Positions 10,641-24,383 are shown, numbered from the stretch's first letter. The stretch: 64,000 bases of DNA from Rachycentron canadum (GCA_038496675.1 CM076651.1:25498148-25562147), one strand, 5' to 3'. The notes: generated from the letters alone by a model not told the origin. Program-made: numbers and translations.

Positions 10641-12299
10641 GGGTAATTTTCTCTGTGGCTTTTCTTTGCTGTTGCCATAAAAAAAAACACATCACGCTCA
10701 GCAACCGCAGAAAATATAAAACTGTGTTTTATATGATGTGTAAAACGATGAATAAGTAGCACTTTGTGTCAATTTGTGTTGTGATGCTTTAATATGAAAT
10801 TCATTATTTTTGTGCAATGACTTGTGGAGTCATGTGGATTTGAAAGCCTAAAAAAATACCTGTATCTTACCTCATAGTGCTCAGTAAAAATGCCTCTGAT
10901 TCTCTGTGTTCCTTATCACCATCACTCAAATATTTTTGAGGGGGATAAAAAAAAAAACAAGGAGGAGGAAAAGAAGTAGGGTAATTGGTAGACTGAGACT
11001 ACTGAGACATGCTGCTCCTGCTGCACTCGCTGCAATCATTTCACAATTCCCAGACGTGAACTATTTACTCATATATAATGTCAGACTGTATCCTCTGCTG
11101 GGAATTGTGTTGTCACATAGCATCAGTTTTATTATCTTTATTTCCGACATGAGCTCCCATCTCAGTGTGGTGTCTCAGCCATATAAACCAGACTTCTGCC
11201 TCTCCAGACAGACGGTAGCTCATCTCGCCAACATCCTTTGTGCTCCATTTAACCGTGGTGGGAGTCATAATCTAAGTGGAACTTCTTATCGTGTTGTCTC
11301 AAGAGCATCTTTGAACATCTAACTGGATCTACAGCTTTCTCCTCTCTATTTCAATTAGGGCAGTGTCACTTCTGGACATATTAGTTATCTGCCGTGGTTC
11401 ATTCCACTGGTTCTTAAAAATAACCCTTTGCATGTTCACCAACTGCAAGAGCTCTGTGTTGTAGGGGGTGGTGGATATCCCTGAACTGTATGTCACACCA
11501 TAACAGCTTCAACTGGCATCACACCAAAGCCAGTTGTGTGATACAACAGGCCTTTGGTGATGGTTTACACCTACCTTTAGCAGCGAAGGTCATTGCTTCT
11601 ACTTTAGAGATGGAGGTACACTTGAGCCTGTGGAAGAGCCACTTGGGCCAGATGACGGAGGTGGTGAGCATCAGCCAGACTTGCAGTGTGGGGAGCAACT
11701 GTGTGGGCACATTGCTACGGTTCAGTCATAACCAAACAACACTCCTGCAGCTCTACATGACCATGGCTGTTATTAAAGACACATTCAAGTCAAAACTCAC
11801 TAACACAAGCCTTCTATAATGTAAATAAATTCAGTTGAAATTTCTTTTACAGTTTAACCCTCTGAACGCCAAAGTCACAAAATTGCATCAGACAGCAGAG
11901 GAAAGATGCTCTGAACGGGCTCGCACCACGGCGTGCCGTCCATCGTGTTCCAGAGATGACGATCGCTCGTGTAATAACAGTGACAGTGACAGTGCGTCCG
12001 GTGCGATGGTGATAGTGATGCCGCACCACATGGCGGTGGTGGGCCTCTAGCTCGAAACGCTTTCAAGCCACAGTCTGTTGAGATCTTGATGTAAAAATCC
12101 AGTATTTTTTAAAAATAAAAGACTTAATAGTGCTGTAATAGCAATATAACAACAGTATAACAACAAGTGGTCTGTGTGTCAATAAGACAAACCACAAATT
12201 GATCCAATTGTTCACAATGAACAGTTAATTGAAACAGGCATCATAATAATGTCTCTCTGTCAGTTGTTAAAGACAGGAAATACTCTCCATTACATTCAA

Positions 12300-12440
12300 A
12301 TAATAATGATGAATGATAATAATGCATTTCATTTATAAAGTGCTTTTCATGGTACTCACAGGCGCTTTAGTTTAAATTGAATAAAGACAACACTAAAACA
12401 TATGACAGCAAACCAATAAAGCAGTTGAGTTATGATGATA
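12300..12440 (+). repeat. probable fish interspersed repeat fragment
   Basis: AATGCATTTCATTTATAAAG followed by TGCTTTTCATGGTACTCAC and AGGCGCTTTA resembles the widespread fish motif of the form TTTATTTATAAAGCGCTTTTCA. The boundaries are uncertain. Confidence 0.45.
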
Positions 12441-12849
12441 TAATAGATGCAGTTCTGAAAAGGTGCACCAACACTAATACTGTGCAAAAGAAGGCAAGTT
12501 AACATGAGCCATCAGGGTTGGTATACATGTGTGTGTAATGTAAATATGGTGGAATTCTCCATTTAGATTTATTGTGAGTTATTACTTCATATAATTGAAA
12601 GTTAAATGGAAAATCTATCACACTTGTATGATAGAGCTTTTCTTGTGGAGGGCAGCGTGATGCGGGACGGTGCGAGGCAGGACAGTGAGGCTCTTCTCTG
12701 TTTTCCACTCTAATGCTCTCTGCTTCTGCATTGACTGCGGGTTCAGCCACCTCTACTGTGATCCACTGGGTGTTCAGCTGAGAGCAGCAGAGATGCTCCA
12801 GAGGAGCACAAGGATTTTAAATCTTGCGCTGTGAGCAGAGACTCTCTAT

Positions 12850-13312
12850 AAAAGTTCCAGGGCTGAAACGTGAAGCCAATGTTGAAGAGCCTTAAACCTG
12901 CATTTCATCCAATGACCATCAGGGGCGACTCCACTGGTTGTTAAAGAAGTCAGATTGTATTGAAGTCTATGGGAAAATGTCCCTACTTCTCCCTTGATTT
13001 ATTAGCTCAGTAAATGTTTTCCTAATGAGTTTATGGTCTCAGTCTCTAGTTTCAAGTCTTCAATACAACATGATGTTCATTTTTTAAATGATGGTCCATT
13101 TAGAGGAAAATAGACCAGAAAGCGGGGGATGAATTAGGGGCCGAGGTTACGTGTCTGTGATTGACAGACTCAACCACAGAGCAGGTCAGCTCCACCTTCT
13201 CCTCCAAATATGGTTTCTTCTGGTTTCAAAAAACCAAGATGGCCGATGGACACATTTCAAATGGGAGGATTCAAAATGGCAGCTCACAAACCGATGGGTG
13301 AGGGTTGTTACT
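12850..13312 (+). mobile_element. dispersed element family A, copy 2 (full-length plus copy)
   Basis: It begins around GGCTGAAACGTGAAGCCAAT and runs through GGGGCGACTCCACTGGTTG, GAAGTCTATGGGAAAATGTC, CTAGTTTCAAGTCTTCAATA and the CTCCACCTTCTCCTCCAAAT block to AAGATGGC and AACCGATGGGTGA. It gives the layout against which the other copies can be read. The middle block includes TTAGCTCAGTAAATG, which also occurs in copy 5 (reversed) but not in copy 4. No ORF with recognisable similarity is present. Confidence 0.85.
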
Positions 13313-16300
13313 TGTTGCAGAGCTAATTTCAATTGTTTTACCAATCATTTATTGCTAAATTATTTCCTCGATTAAGCTAAAGTTATTTTTATCATTTGTA
13401 TCTTTCATTAATATTTTTGTTAAATTGTCATTTTGAACACAAATTCCATCTTCACTGCCCTTTAAGGCACTAGTCATAAGGTTTGCTATTGCTACCTACA
13501 CTGGCATAAACAATGTTTTACTCCCCAATCTAGAACATTGTGAGTTCAACATCAGAGTTAATTGTTTGACTCACAAAAAACTGTTTCCAGAAGGTGAAAG
13601 AAACACTAATGTTAACCTCTCAGACAGGGATTGCTAACCCTAAGACATCTCATCAGTTTTCAAATTTGCCCCGAAGCGCTGCTCAAAGAAAGTATTATAA
13701 CTATTATACAAACAACGCTGGCTGGAGATCTTGTCAAGCACCAATCACCAGCTCCCAGCAAGAAAAACACGTTTGGTGGAGAGGAAACTCACGAGCAGCC
13801 CATTTGATGTAGCATAGTGGCAAAATAGCTGTTTAATGTTAAGTAACGTGTTTGAAGATGTCACCCTGCTCTGACATTATTAAATAATTCATTCAAAAAA
13901 CAAGAAATTGTATCTTACTGTGTTAATCAGCAAGATCTGTTCCTAAAGTCAAGTCTGAAAACCTCATGCTTAAAACCAGATTTAAAAAAAAATATTGTTT
14001 CTGCCTGTTGGATATCTGGGAGCAGAGAGAGAAACTGAGCTGCTGGGAAGTACAAGTGAAGAAAGACCAAGTCGAAAAGCCTGCAAGAGACTTTGAGGCT
14101 GTGATGATGAGAGTGCATATTATTATGTGAGGTTTTTCAGGGATCAAAGCCAGTGATCAATGCCACATCTACAGTAGGCACAGGCACCACAAGAGAGATA
14201 ACAACACAGCCACGGAGCGCGGCGGCACATGACTGCACATTTGGGATACATACGAAAATAGAAAGAACGAGCAAATTAGAGGCAGAACCCAGAAGCTTCT
14301 GCTCTTCATCTGAGATGGTACTTTGTGATACTCAGATATCCAGTTAGTGATATTCACTCTCATTCCCGTGCAATATTGAATCACTGCTTTGTTTGTTTCA
14401 CCTCAGGTAGGCACAGCCTTGGCCCTGATTTGATTTTCCTCAGGAATATAATGGGGAAAAATGATGTAAATTTATTTTCTCCCTCCTGTGCCCTGAGTCC
14501 TCAACCTTTACCAACAGTTTTGAGCTAGAGGTTTTGTGTACGTCACGTTTTGTGTGTTGCAGTTTTGTGCAAGAATGTGCCAAGATACCAAGGCAAGACT
14601 CTGAAGCACTTCTCCTTATCTAATTTATTGATGACTCAGAGTTTGTCCTTGGGGATGTTGTGCCATGTTGCCTAGTCCTTGTGTAAATTAAATTTGAGTT
14701 TTTCTTACTGCCATCAAATTATCTGATGCCTCTGCATCTGCCCACATATGGAGGATATATAACTTTGAAATCAATGTGTGTTTCTGTGTAAAGTGAAGAT
14801 CCAGGACGCTGGGCTGCAAATAGTGATTTTGTTATTGATGTTTTAGATGGACGTAAATAAATAGAGAGCAGAAAGCAGAAGGCAAACGTATGAGAGACAA
14901 CATATTTCCAGTTCAGTGCTCTTTCTCTTTGCACACTAGAAAGCTTCTTTTGACTGTCTCTTATTCTTTCTACTTTCTTATTCTCCATCCTTTTCTCCTG
15001 CCTGTTGACACTGACGCCTGTCTTTTTCATTTTGGATTCACTGAGCTTCAGGAGAACCATGAACTCCAGACATGCAGCATTCAGGGTTGCAGTCTAAAAT
15101 CAGTTCTTTGTCTCATCCTTAGCCATCGGTCTCGCCTGTTACAGTTAGTTTGCTGAGTTTTTTCGTTTTTTTTTTTCAACGTTGCTTCCCAGTTCTCAGT
15201 TTTTCATCCGAATGTAAATGTTTTCGAAGCTGCAATAATCGAAGCTCAAATCGCAAATGTGAAATAATGTGACAGGCACCGCCCGTATTTAAAAAATGTT
15301 TAGGTTACCTGTTCTCATCAGCCTAATTTCCTGTCTCAGGACGCAGTGGCTCATTTCCACTGAGGATTGGGGGACACATCATCTCCAGTTTCACTGTTCT
15401 TAGGCGCTAGGAGCCCTAATTTTTCATAGCGTGTCTGAAACATGTACCAAGAAGATGTTTCCACCTGGAAAGAGTCTCCTGTTGAGTCTGAGTGAACAAA
15501 TATATTTTTATTGGCATGTGCAAAAACAAGGGAAGAAAAGTGAGAGTCTTTGGTGACGTGACGTGATCATGTTCGAAAGGGGGTGAGGCCGTGCGTGGCA
15601 TTGGATCCAGTGATGGCTGCTGGTGATATTGGGTGGGTGGGCTGAGACCATGTTACAGCAGCAACAGTGATCTGCAACTAAATATTAACTTTACCCAACA
15701 TTAAAAGTTTTATGCAGTTTCCAGAGTGACTTGTGCTTCACTTGTTCCTACTTTTGTCAGATAAATGTTTCAAGTCCAATCCCTTGTTGGGTCTGAGCTG
15801 CGTCTCCTCCAAAAAGCAGCCTGGGAAACAGAAAAGTGAATTCTTAGCCACACTTTAGCTGTTAGCTCGTCCTGTTGTTGAAACCAAGTTACTGAAAACC
15901 TAAGATGTTGTTGTTTGTCCTTTTGTGTAATTTGAACGTTCTTTGGATGATGTGTCCTCAGTCTCGCTTCCAATTTTTCATCCCAAGACGTCGAAGAAAA
16001 TGGACGAGAAAGTAAATAATTCCACTTCGTTCATGCCAACACCTGCCGCCGCCGCAGTCACTCACGCTCCCCAAATGAAGCATCTCACTTGAATTTAGCC
16101 CAAATGATCCGTAAATCAAGGGAGTGTGCGACACTTGACACTAACAATGAGTGGGAGTTGATGCCGCTGTGTTTGGGCTGTGAAACATTAGCCCGTCCAA
16201 ATATATCCTGTGTTTTTCTTGGGACTATTTGATGCTGTTGCTGCTCTAGTTTCCACCAAAATAAATACGCCGTGATGTTTTTTTTGAACAATTTTCTCAT

Positions 16301-19300
16301 CTTTTTGAAAAAGAGAAGGGAGGATTTAGCCCTGTTAGCGGATATATACCAGCCCCCCCGATAGGAACGATCCCAGGATTGAGACATCGGAGGTGGGAAG
16401 ACTGTGGGAGCAGCATGAAGACCTGCATGTGATGTGAATGGACTCATGAGCTCAACCTGGCACTGGATAAGAAGACTGGAGGTGAATGAGGTGGAGGAGG
16501 GTCATCACACAGCTGACAGCGGAGGAGAGGAGATTTAAAGTCACACCACCATTGGCTGGTTGAGGCTGGTGGTGAAATCCTTTTTTCGGGGGCATTTTCA
16601 CACCTTTATTTGAGAGCGTAGTACACAGAGCCAGGAAATTGGGAGGGGGGGATCCTCATGGTGCATCATTTGGCTTTCAGGTTGGCCCCGGGATGGTGGT
16701 GAGATCTAAATGGTTGTGAATGAAAGATAAAGACAGTTCTCCTGACTGATGGGACACTGTAATGTCTGTTTACAGTTGCAATCACAGTTGTCGTGAGTGA
16801 CTGATGTTATATCATAAGTCTTTTATTTCCTATGTTGTACAGGCATCGAACACTCAGTGTCTGCACCAGGGAACAGTTGCTAATTGTCTTATTTCAAGAT
16901 TTTCTCTCTAGTGTTTGTATAACCTGCATAATCTGCTTCAAGTGCTGATGCGCACTGTTGTACGTTGTACGTATTGTGTGTTTTTAAACCTCTTTAGCCC
17001 ACAGAAGTGTGGTCACTGTGGTTTGAGTTAGAGAAATGCTGTTTATTCTCAAACTAGAGAATCAGCTCTTTCTGATAATGTGTTAGCATTTGTCGCTTAG
17101 TGCCGTCTATACGTTTGTGAAAGAAGTTAGTTCAGATCTGGATCAGTCTGAGCCTTTGACTGGAGTCTAGAGTCTAGAGTCACGTGTCTACACGGGACAC
17201 TACTATTGGCTCCAGTGGGTGATGTCACAGCCAATCAGAGTGTCTCCTTCAGAGGCCTAGCTGTCAGCTGCTTGTAGCCAAAGTCAGTGGGATCAATCCT
17301 GTATTTTTCTGATCTCAGAGTGAGGAGAAGTTGCTCTGAGTTTATTGTAGTGACAGAATAAAGACAGAGAGACATGGACAATAAGATATTTAGAGCATTA
17401 GAGGCTTTGGAGCTGATTTTTCATCATTACTGCTCCAAAGAATGAGCAGAACTCAGATCAGATAAAGAGAGAAACTTCAAATCAGCTCTAGAACAACACA
17501 AACACATGTGTGGAACTTCCTGTGTTGAAGTTTTCTTTGGTTATTCTGGTTTACAGTGTTTTTATCCATATTTATCTGTTTTTCATTTTATGAGCTACTA
17601 TCCCCTATTATTATCAAATAAACTAAAGAATCGACATCATTAAGAAGAGTGTTCACACTTGACCTGGTCCAGCTTCAACCTGATCTTACTGCTTGACAAC
17701 AGTCAAATCAATCAACCAATCATAGTTGATTTTACACAGTCATTTCCCCCCCCGCATGGAGTTATGTAAGCCCTTTTGGAAAGTATTCATACATGCTGTG
17801 TACCAATTTATGCTGTCAGTCAGTGTTTTGGAGGAGGTGTCACTTTTTTAAATGATGGATTTTTTTTTTAAATATTGAAACAAAGATCCTGTCAAACATG
17901 AATCTCTGCATCTCCATCAGTCAGCTAGATATGCATCCTGACCCTTTGCACAGTCTCCTATAGCCCCGTCTCGACTGTGTTTTAACATATTCCAGGCATG
18001 CGTGACCTCGACCACACTGATGTTGTCCTTGGAGAGATGCAAAGGCCTCCCATGCATTTCCCGAGCGAGTAAAATTCCTCTCTGTTTGAACTGCAGCAGC
18101 GAAGAACAATTGAAATCCCTGAAGAGATTATGCGCTGGAAGAAGAAAAAAACATTTCTTTAATTTGGTCAGAGAGACAAACGGATACGTATCATACATTC
18201 TTTTAGCCTGAGATAAAAAAATAATGGGATTCATGAGATATTTTTCCCTCTCATTCTCAATAACCCTGAGTCCTTCTTTGTCTTCTTTTTCTGTCAGTGA
18301 CCTTTTTGCACTTCAAAAAGTGTAATTTTCCTGCTGTAAACGCCTTTTCAGATTTACTATTAATCTGATGTGATTTTACTTCTGAAGTAGTGAGAAAAAT
18401 CACTGATGACATTAGATCATTAAAAGTTTACGACAGAAAACACGGAGGTAATCTTTTGGCTGCTTAATATTCTCATTGTGCAGCCCCTGTAGCTTACACA
18501 CAAGATTTATCTGGCTCTTTTATTTCTATCCACCACCATCTAAAGCGCTATCAGGCTCCCATATGAAACATCCCACTTCTCTTATGTAACATCATTTGCC
18601 GGTGGAGTACTGACAGTTTTCATCCACATGCACGGGTGTTTCACTCCATTAAAATGTGTAGGCGAGACGGCCTCCCCACTCCCACCAGTCCAGGACTATT
18701 TAAAAGTAAATACAATGATGTGTGTTGAATCAATTATGATGATTCTCTTCTGCTTCTCGTGGCAAAGTTAGCAAGTCACGTTTGTTAAGCTTTACACACT
18801 ACACTAGGTGATACTTCCTGTACATTCATTTTGTTGTGCATGCTCGAGGATTGTGAGTCATCAGCAGGTAGGTGGTAATGTTTTGTTATGGCACAGCAGG
18901 TGTGGTTTTGAGAGTTTGTTCCTTGTCCTGGTCTAAAAAAATTTGCGTCTGCTGTGGTTTTAAAATGACTCATCTGGAAGATACAAGCTACACAGTAGCA
19001 CTTTTTATGTAATTAAAAATCTAGTTATTTTTGGCTTTTTATTTATTTTCTAGAACTGTGGCAATTATATCTCTGTGGGGGGTTTGAGTTGTAAATATAA
19101 AAGTATAGATTTTGTGAATTCAAGTTTCACTTAAACTGGCAGGTCAGCTGTAAGTCAACATATCCTCAGTTGTGGAGGTGAATAATGGCAAGGCCTGAGT
19201 CGTAGCATGTAAATAAAGGTCACTGGTCTCTAATTGCCCCTGAGGCCTTAGATCTGGGATAAGAGTGAGCAGCCAACCTTGATTCAAACGTCGCTGCTTG

Positions 19301-19689
19301 TCAACCCTACACCCACTGCCTTTAATTTTAAAAAAGCAAGTTTTCAAAACATTTTATCCCCTTTAGGTCAGAGGACATCTGTCCGGTGACAATATGCAGC
19401 ACTTACATTTGTGTTTAGCTTCAACTTCTGTTATGAGCAGGGGGAAGGGCCAGGAGCGAGTCAGTGCATGAAAGCAATACCATGCCTGTGTGTTAGGCAA
19501 GGAGATGCAGCCAGAAGGCCATTAGCTTAGCGAAAGGATTGGAAGCCGGGGAAATCAGCTAGTCTGGCTCCGCGGGCTCCAATTAGGGTCAATATGACCC
19601 TTGAGCCTGTAAAGAGACGTTCACAGATGATTCCAAAATAATTCAAGTTCAAGTGAATGGAAAAGTGGTCTCAGACTGTCAAACCCAAG

Positions 19690-20070
19690 TGGCAACCCCT
19701 GTGACACTGGTTTGTGAGCTGCCAGTTTCCCTCCACTCTGTAATTTGTCCGTCATCCATCTTAGTTTTTTGAAACCAGAATAAACCATATTTGGAGGAGA
19801 AGGTGGAGCTGAGGAGGAGTGAGGGGTGGATCTGACCTGCTCTGTACTATATCCTGAGTGGGTGGTACAGTCTGTCAATCACACAGTAGCCACGCCCCCT
19901 AACTCGTACCCTGCTTTACAACATCATGTTGTTGAAGCATTTTCACATAGGCTACAGTACAATCTGACTTCTTTAACAGCCAGTGGAGTCGCCCCCTGAT
20001 GGTCATGAGTTATAATGCAGATTTAATACTCTTCAGCATTGGCTTCACTTCTGTAAACAGTGTATGATTT
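19690..20070 (-). mobile_element. dispersed element family A, copy 3
   Basis: Reverse-orientation copy with TTTGGAGGAGAAGGTGGAGC at about 19790, CAGTCTGTCAATCACACAGT at about 19870 and AGTGGAGTCGCCCCCTGATG at about 19983. The middle block is replaced by different sequence (TAACTCGTACCCTGC and following). It ends near GGCTTCACTTCTGTAAACAG without the AT-rich flank seen in copies 1 and 5. Confidence 0.82.
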
Positions 20071-21921
20071 GACTGCACAACATTGTCAAGTGTAGCGACA
20101 AGGTTTACTCAAAATGGTCTTGGCTAATTAGTGTGTATGGGGAGGACCACCAGCATATCATTTAACTTAATTAAGCACATGCTGTTTTCCTCGTTGCATG
20201 ACACAGGTGGTGCACAGAGTTAAACCCTCATATTCAAAGCAAAGCCTCTGGCAGATACTTCAGTGGGCGACAATCACAGTGACAATGCAGTTGAGATCGT
20301 CACACAACGGCAGTGTTTGACTTGAGACAACACAATCCTGCCAGAATTTACACATTACATGCGAGTGTACTGACTGAAGTATTTGATTTGAGACACAGAA
20401 ACTGTGAAATAAAGAGGAGCATCTAGCAGCTACAAAGAGGAATATTTCTCAGGCATTGGTGGAGAGTAAAACTGGGCTAGAAGGAGTGCGTGTATTGGAT
20501 TCATCAGGTGGCCAGAGGCATAACTCCAAATGAATGCTCATGTTCTTCTTCTGTGCCTGCTCAATGTGCAAATAAGCAACAATTTGCAAAGGTCATATCA
20601 ACTATGTAAGACGATAATATGTTTGATTCGTTTGCAGCTTCTCTTGCTCCCAAGTGGCCAAAAGTGCAGGTTTAAGATTAAGTTTATTTTTCTTGTGGGC
20701 AATAAAACTCTCAAGACCAGAACTTGAGGGGAATCTGTGCCATCTCAGTTAAGTGTGATGGGTTTCTCTTTGCCTTTGCAGCCTATCTTTGTGAATTAGG
20801 CTCAAAAGAAGGCTGTATTCTCAAAGAAAAGCCCCTGCCTGGTGCAGGGTATCTCCCTTTATTGGCTCCCAGCTGGGCAGCTTTGTCATAGCTGCTTCAC
20901 TGAGGTTCAAGAATTGCTCTTCAAAGCCTCTGAACTTTCTTGTCTTATCCCTCTCTTAGCAGCAGAACAACAGATTAGCAGGGATGTGGCCCACCCTGCC
21001 TCATCTAAATTGCTGTGTGAGAGGTGTATCTGTGAGGGATTGCTGACAGCAAAGCTCTTAAAACCTGGCCCTTCTCCTCCAGCTGAAATCTGCCCCTGCC
21101 TGTCTGTGTTAGAGCCAGATTTCCCCTCTGCACCTATTTACCAAACGGTCGTCTATGAATCTCATCTCTTCCATCCCCTCTTCTTCCAGCCCCCCCCCCC
21201 CACCTTTTCATCTATTTCCCTATACTCTCTATTAGTCTTCCTCCACCTTCCCTCCCTGTCCTCTTTAATGTTCCATCTTGTCTTCCCTACATCCTCCCTT
21301 TCCAGCTCATCCCCCGCCCCAAGACCCCACATCCCCGCCACACGTCTACCTCTCTGTTTCACCTCCCAGCATGCAGCTTGTGCCCTCAGCCTTTCAGTAA
21401 GTAAGCCTGTGGCATCCTGTCTATGTCTGCCTACTTCCTGATTATATTTCCTGCAGTGAATATCCAGGAGGCTGGCAGAAAGAAATCCCCAGTCAAAAAA
21501 AAAAACAACAAAAAAACAAAAAAACAAAAACCTTTACACAGGTGACTGTTGCTGTCAGCTCACTTGGCATTAGCTGGACGAGTCCAAAATTACACTCTGC
21601 CATTTTCGATCACGCTCAACACTGATGGGACAATTCAAATGTCATACAAGCCGGAGATTGGATGTTCTTTACATCCTGTAGCAATCAGTTAAAAAGTCAA
21701 ATTAGATGTGAGGTGAATGTTTGCTGGCAGGGACTCAGCGATTGGAGCTGCTGCCTCTTCTCTCTCTTTGGCTCGAGGGCCCCTCTGGACCAGATTCATA
21801 AATATATAATATATATATTTCTGCAATTATAAATAATACAACAACAATTGTTGTTTCTGCTGCCGCTTGTATTTAGATGTTTGCAACACCAAATAATTCC
21901 CATTACACCAAATACCATTGT

Positions 21922-22260
21922 TAAAGGTCCCATATAGTCTAAAGGTAGATGTCCATGTCTTCTTTGATTATAATGATGATATATATTGATTATATATCTA
22001 GGTTTTATATTAATACTGTGAACATATTAATTAGTGCGCAGTCCTCAGGGAAATGCAAAAGGCCTCTATTTAGGGAGTGGGTCTCGAAACCAGTTGTCCA
22101 GTCTTCTGTAACTTTGTGATGTCACAACAAGCAAAACCACCCTTGGCAGTTTGGCTTTCTGTATTTTTATTAGATAGTTAGTGTTTTGTTTTTTCGACAA
22201 TCTTTTCAGCTTTTTTAACAGCATTCTTCTACAGGTTGTTGGTTTACGTCTCATGTTGTT
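21922..22260 (+). mobile_element. TTAA-type MITE (fragment)
   Basis: It begins GTTAAAGGTCCCATATAGTC and continues through CAGTCCTCAGGGAAATGC and AACTTTGTGATGTCACAACA. This is the order I recall for a common fish non-autonomous element that starts with TTAAAGGTCCCATAT and may use TTAA target sites, as piggyBac does. No matching right-hand end was found, so the right boundary is a guess. Confidence 0.5.
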
Positions 22261-22303
22261 TTATGAACTACTCTGAACATTGGCTGTTATTGTGGCTGTG
22301 TGT

Positions 22304-22341
22304 GGATGATATCAACCACCTGGAGGTGGTTGATATCATCC
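22304..22341. repeat. perfect 18-bp inverted repeat, 2-base spacer
   Basis: GGATGATATCAACCACCT (22304-22321), spacer GG, then its exact reverse complement (22324-22341). The centre reads CCTGGAGG. It is surrounded by unrelated sequence and is not the end of any element I can name. Confidence 0.97.
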
Positions 22342-23328
22342 CTGAAAAATAAGCCGCTTGACGGCTTTGTCAGTGTAACTGCTGCTGAGGCGAATCGTAT
22401 TTCTTCCATAACGTCTTCACATGTGCCACTGTCACACCGACACCAGTAGACAAAATCAATCCCATTCAAATCTCCCCATGGTCTGGCAGTGGTGAAAAGG
22501 TGGACTGCTCCTCCTCCTTATCCTAGCGTTCCACTCTCGTCACGTACCTCCCTAATGCCCCCGATGGTCTCAGATTCTGCAGCCTTGCACAATCCCCTGG
22601 CTGGTTGTGATGCACACTGGCACTGTGCTGATCTGTGCAGAGGTTCTGGCCAAGGGGAATGAGCTGGATCCAGGGGCACCGTGCTCCCCAACTCCTGCAT
22701 TCAACCATAATACTACAACAACTCAGACGGTAGCCCCAATGCCATCTAATGAGCCAGTGGTTTGCACCAGAACCAGGACTAAGGCTCAGGTCTGTGGCTC
22801 CACACAGAAACTGACATCTGTTCAGGACATTACAGTACTGGCTGACCATTGCCATCATGGGTGAGTTTAACAAGCTACACTTGTATGCTACAATCTGTTA
22901 CCTGTGGTGCGGCCATGTCGTCTGGCCATGCATCCCTCAGAAAACAATCAGCCAATTAAGGGAAGGGCTCAAATCCTCTCTTCTGATTGGCTGACAGGCC
23001 TGTTGTTAACACAGCTCCAGAGCTCAGCCTGAGAGAGAAGATGTAAAACCACAAATCTATCTTCTTATGGATACAACACCTCAGATAAAACAGTGAAGTG
23101 TAGTTAGACAATAACATCCTTTGATTGAGCATCAATTCTGCGTTTCTACCTACTGCTGTCTCAGATTGCAGGTGATTGCTCTGCTGCATGAGTGGAAAAT
23201 TCTCATCAAGTGGACGTGCTACATTTCAACATGTTGCTTTTTGTTGCGTGTCAGTAGCAGAGGTGGTGTCTCCTTGTGTGTCTATTTGGGAAACCAAATA
23301 GTTGCCTGTGGTCGTCTGCTTAAGTGGA

Positions 23329-23370
23329 CAAAGATCCATTTATTTCCTGGAGGAAATAAATGGATCTTTG
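23329..23370. repeat. perfect 20-bp inverted repeat, 2-base spacer
   Basis: CAAAGATCCATTTATTTCCT (23329-23348), spacer GG, then its exact reverse complement (23351-23370). It has the same centre, CCTGGAGG, as the palindrome 1 kb upstream. A smaller hairpin, CTATTTGG-GAAA-CCAAATAG, lies at 23282-23301. The Tc1-like element starts 25 bases downstream. Confidence 0.97.
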
Positions 23371-23394
23371 CAAGCACTCTTACCTGGCATATAT

Positions 23395-24377
23395 ACAGTA
23401 CTGTGCAAAGGTCTTAGGCCACCATTAGATTAGTTGTTTTAACATTACAGACACGTGTTGCATGAGTTGAACTCACTGGAAGCTGCTAATATTTATAAGA
23501 CCAACGTTCAATCACATCATTCCAGAATTTGAGAGACATACAATCATCATTTTCCATCAGACTCTCAAAGGGAAATCAGCAAACAAAGTGGATGCTCAAG
23601 ATGTGGTATTCAAGCTGTTAAGACATTTGAAGAATCAGGAGAGGACAAGGACAAAAAAAAAAAAGGACTGGAAAAGAAAGAAAACTTTCAAAATCTCATG
23701 AGAGTTTCTTCTTTGAGAGACCTGAAATATGTTAAAGCTCATAAACACTGGAATGGAGACAGCATGTGAGAAGAAGAGTTGGAGAGAGATGAAGAACGAT
23801 GCTTGAGCCTTCAGTGAAACATGGTGGAGGGTCTGTCCTGGTTCGAGCTGCATTTCTATCAGTGGAGTCGATGACATTGTCTGAATTGATGGGATCATAA
23901 AAGTACAGACAGTTTTAATTCATCATGCCATTCCTTCTGGAAATGGTTTTATTTTTCAGCATGATAACGATCTCAAGCTCACTGCTAATTAAGTGAAATC
24001 ATATGTGGAGAGAAAAACAGCTAATAAAACACTGACAGTCATGGACTGGCCTCCACAGAGTCCAGAGCTGAGTATTATAGAGTCAGTATGGGATCATCTG
24101 GACAGAGAGAGAAATAAAAGACTGAAAGACTGAATCTAAAGAAGAACTGAAGTGCTGAACGAACCTGGTGTAATAGACCAGAAGATAATGAAAACTTCAG
24201 AAAAGTTCAGAAAAGGCAAGGGAGGTCACACTAAACAGACTTTGGCCTGTAGAAGCCATTTCCTGTATTTTCTGTTTGTATATTAATAAAGAGTCAGAAA
24301 AATAAATATGGATGGTCATTAAAACTTTGCTAAAACAGCAAAGCTAGTGGTGTCCTAAAACCTTTGCACTGTACTGT
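23395..24377 (+). mobile_element. Tc1-like DNA transposon, defective (copy 2)
   Basis: Imperfect 30-base terminal inverted repeats: ACAGTACTGTGCAAAGGT at the left and the complement of ACAGTACAGTGCAAAGGT at the right, 27 of 30 positions agreeing over the full repeat. Transposase remnants include FQHDNDLKLT near 23957-23987 and WPPQSPEL with IIESVWDHLD near 24048-24105, which carry an Asp and the Glu of the DDE triad. A TAA follows shortly after the Asp motif and several frames are used. The element is about 980 bases, shorter than an intact one. It belongs to a different subfamily from copy 1, judging by the ends. Confidence 0.92.
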
Positions 24378-24383
24378 CTGTGC

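Noticed and set aside
10150..10704. A 184-residue minus-strand ORF
   Set aside because: It is antisense to the defective Tc1-like element. The recognisable transposase motifs are on the plus strand.
21162..21527. Opposed ORFs of 199 and 121 residues near 20.8-21.5 kb
   Set aside because: Composition follows a C/T-rich tract (including a C10 run). I found no domain on either strand and no splice context.
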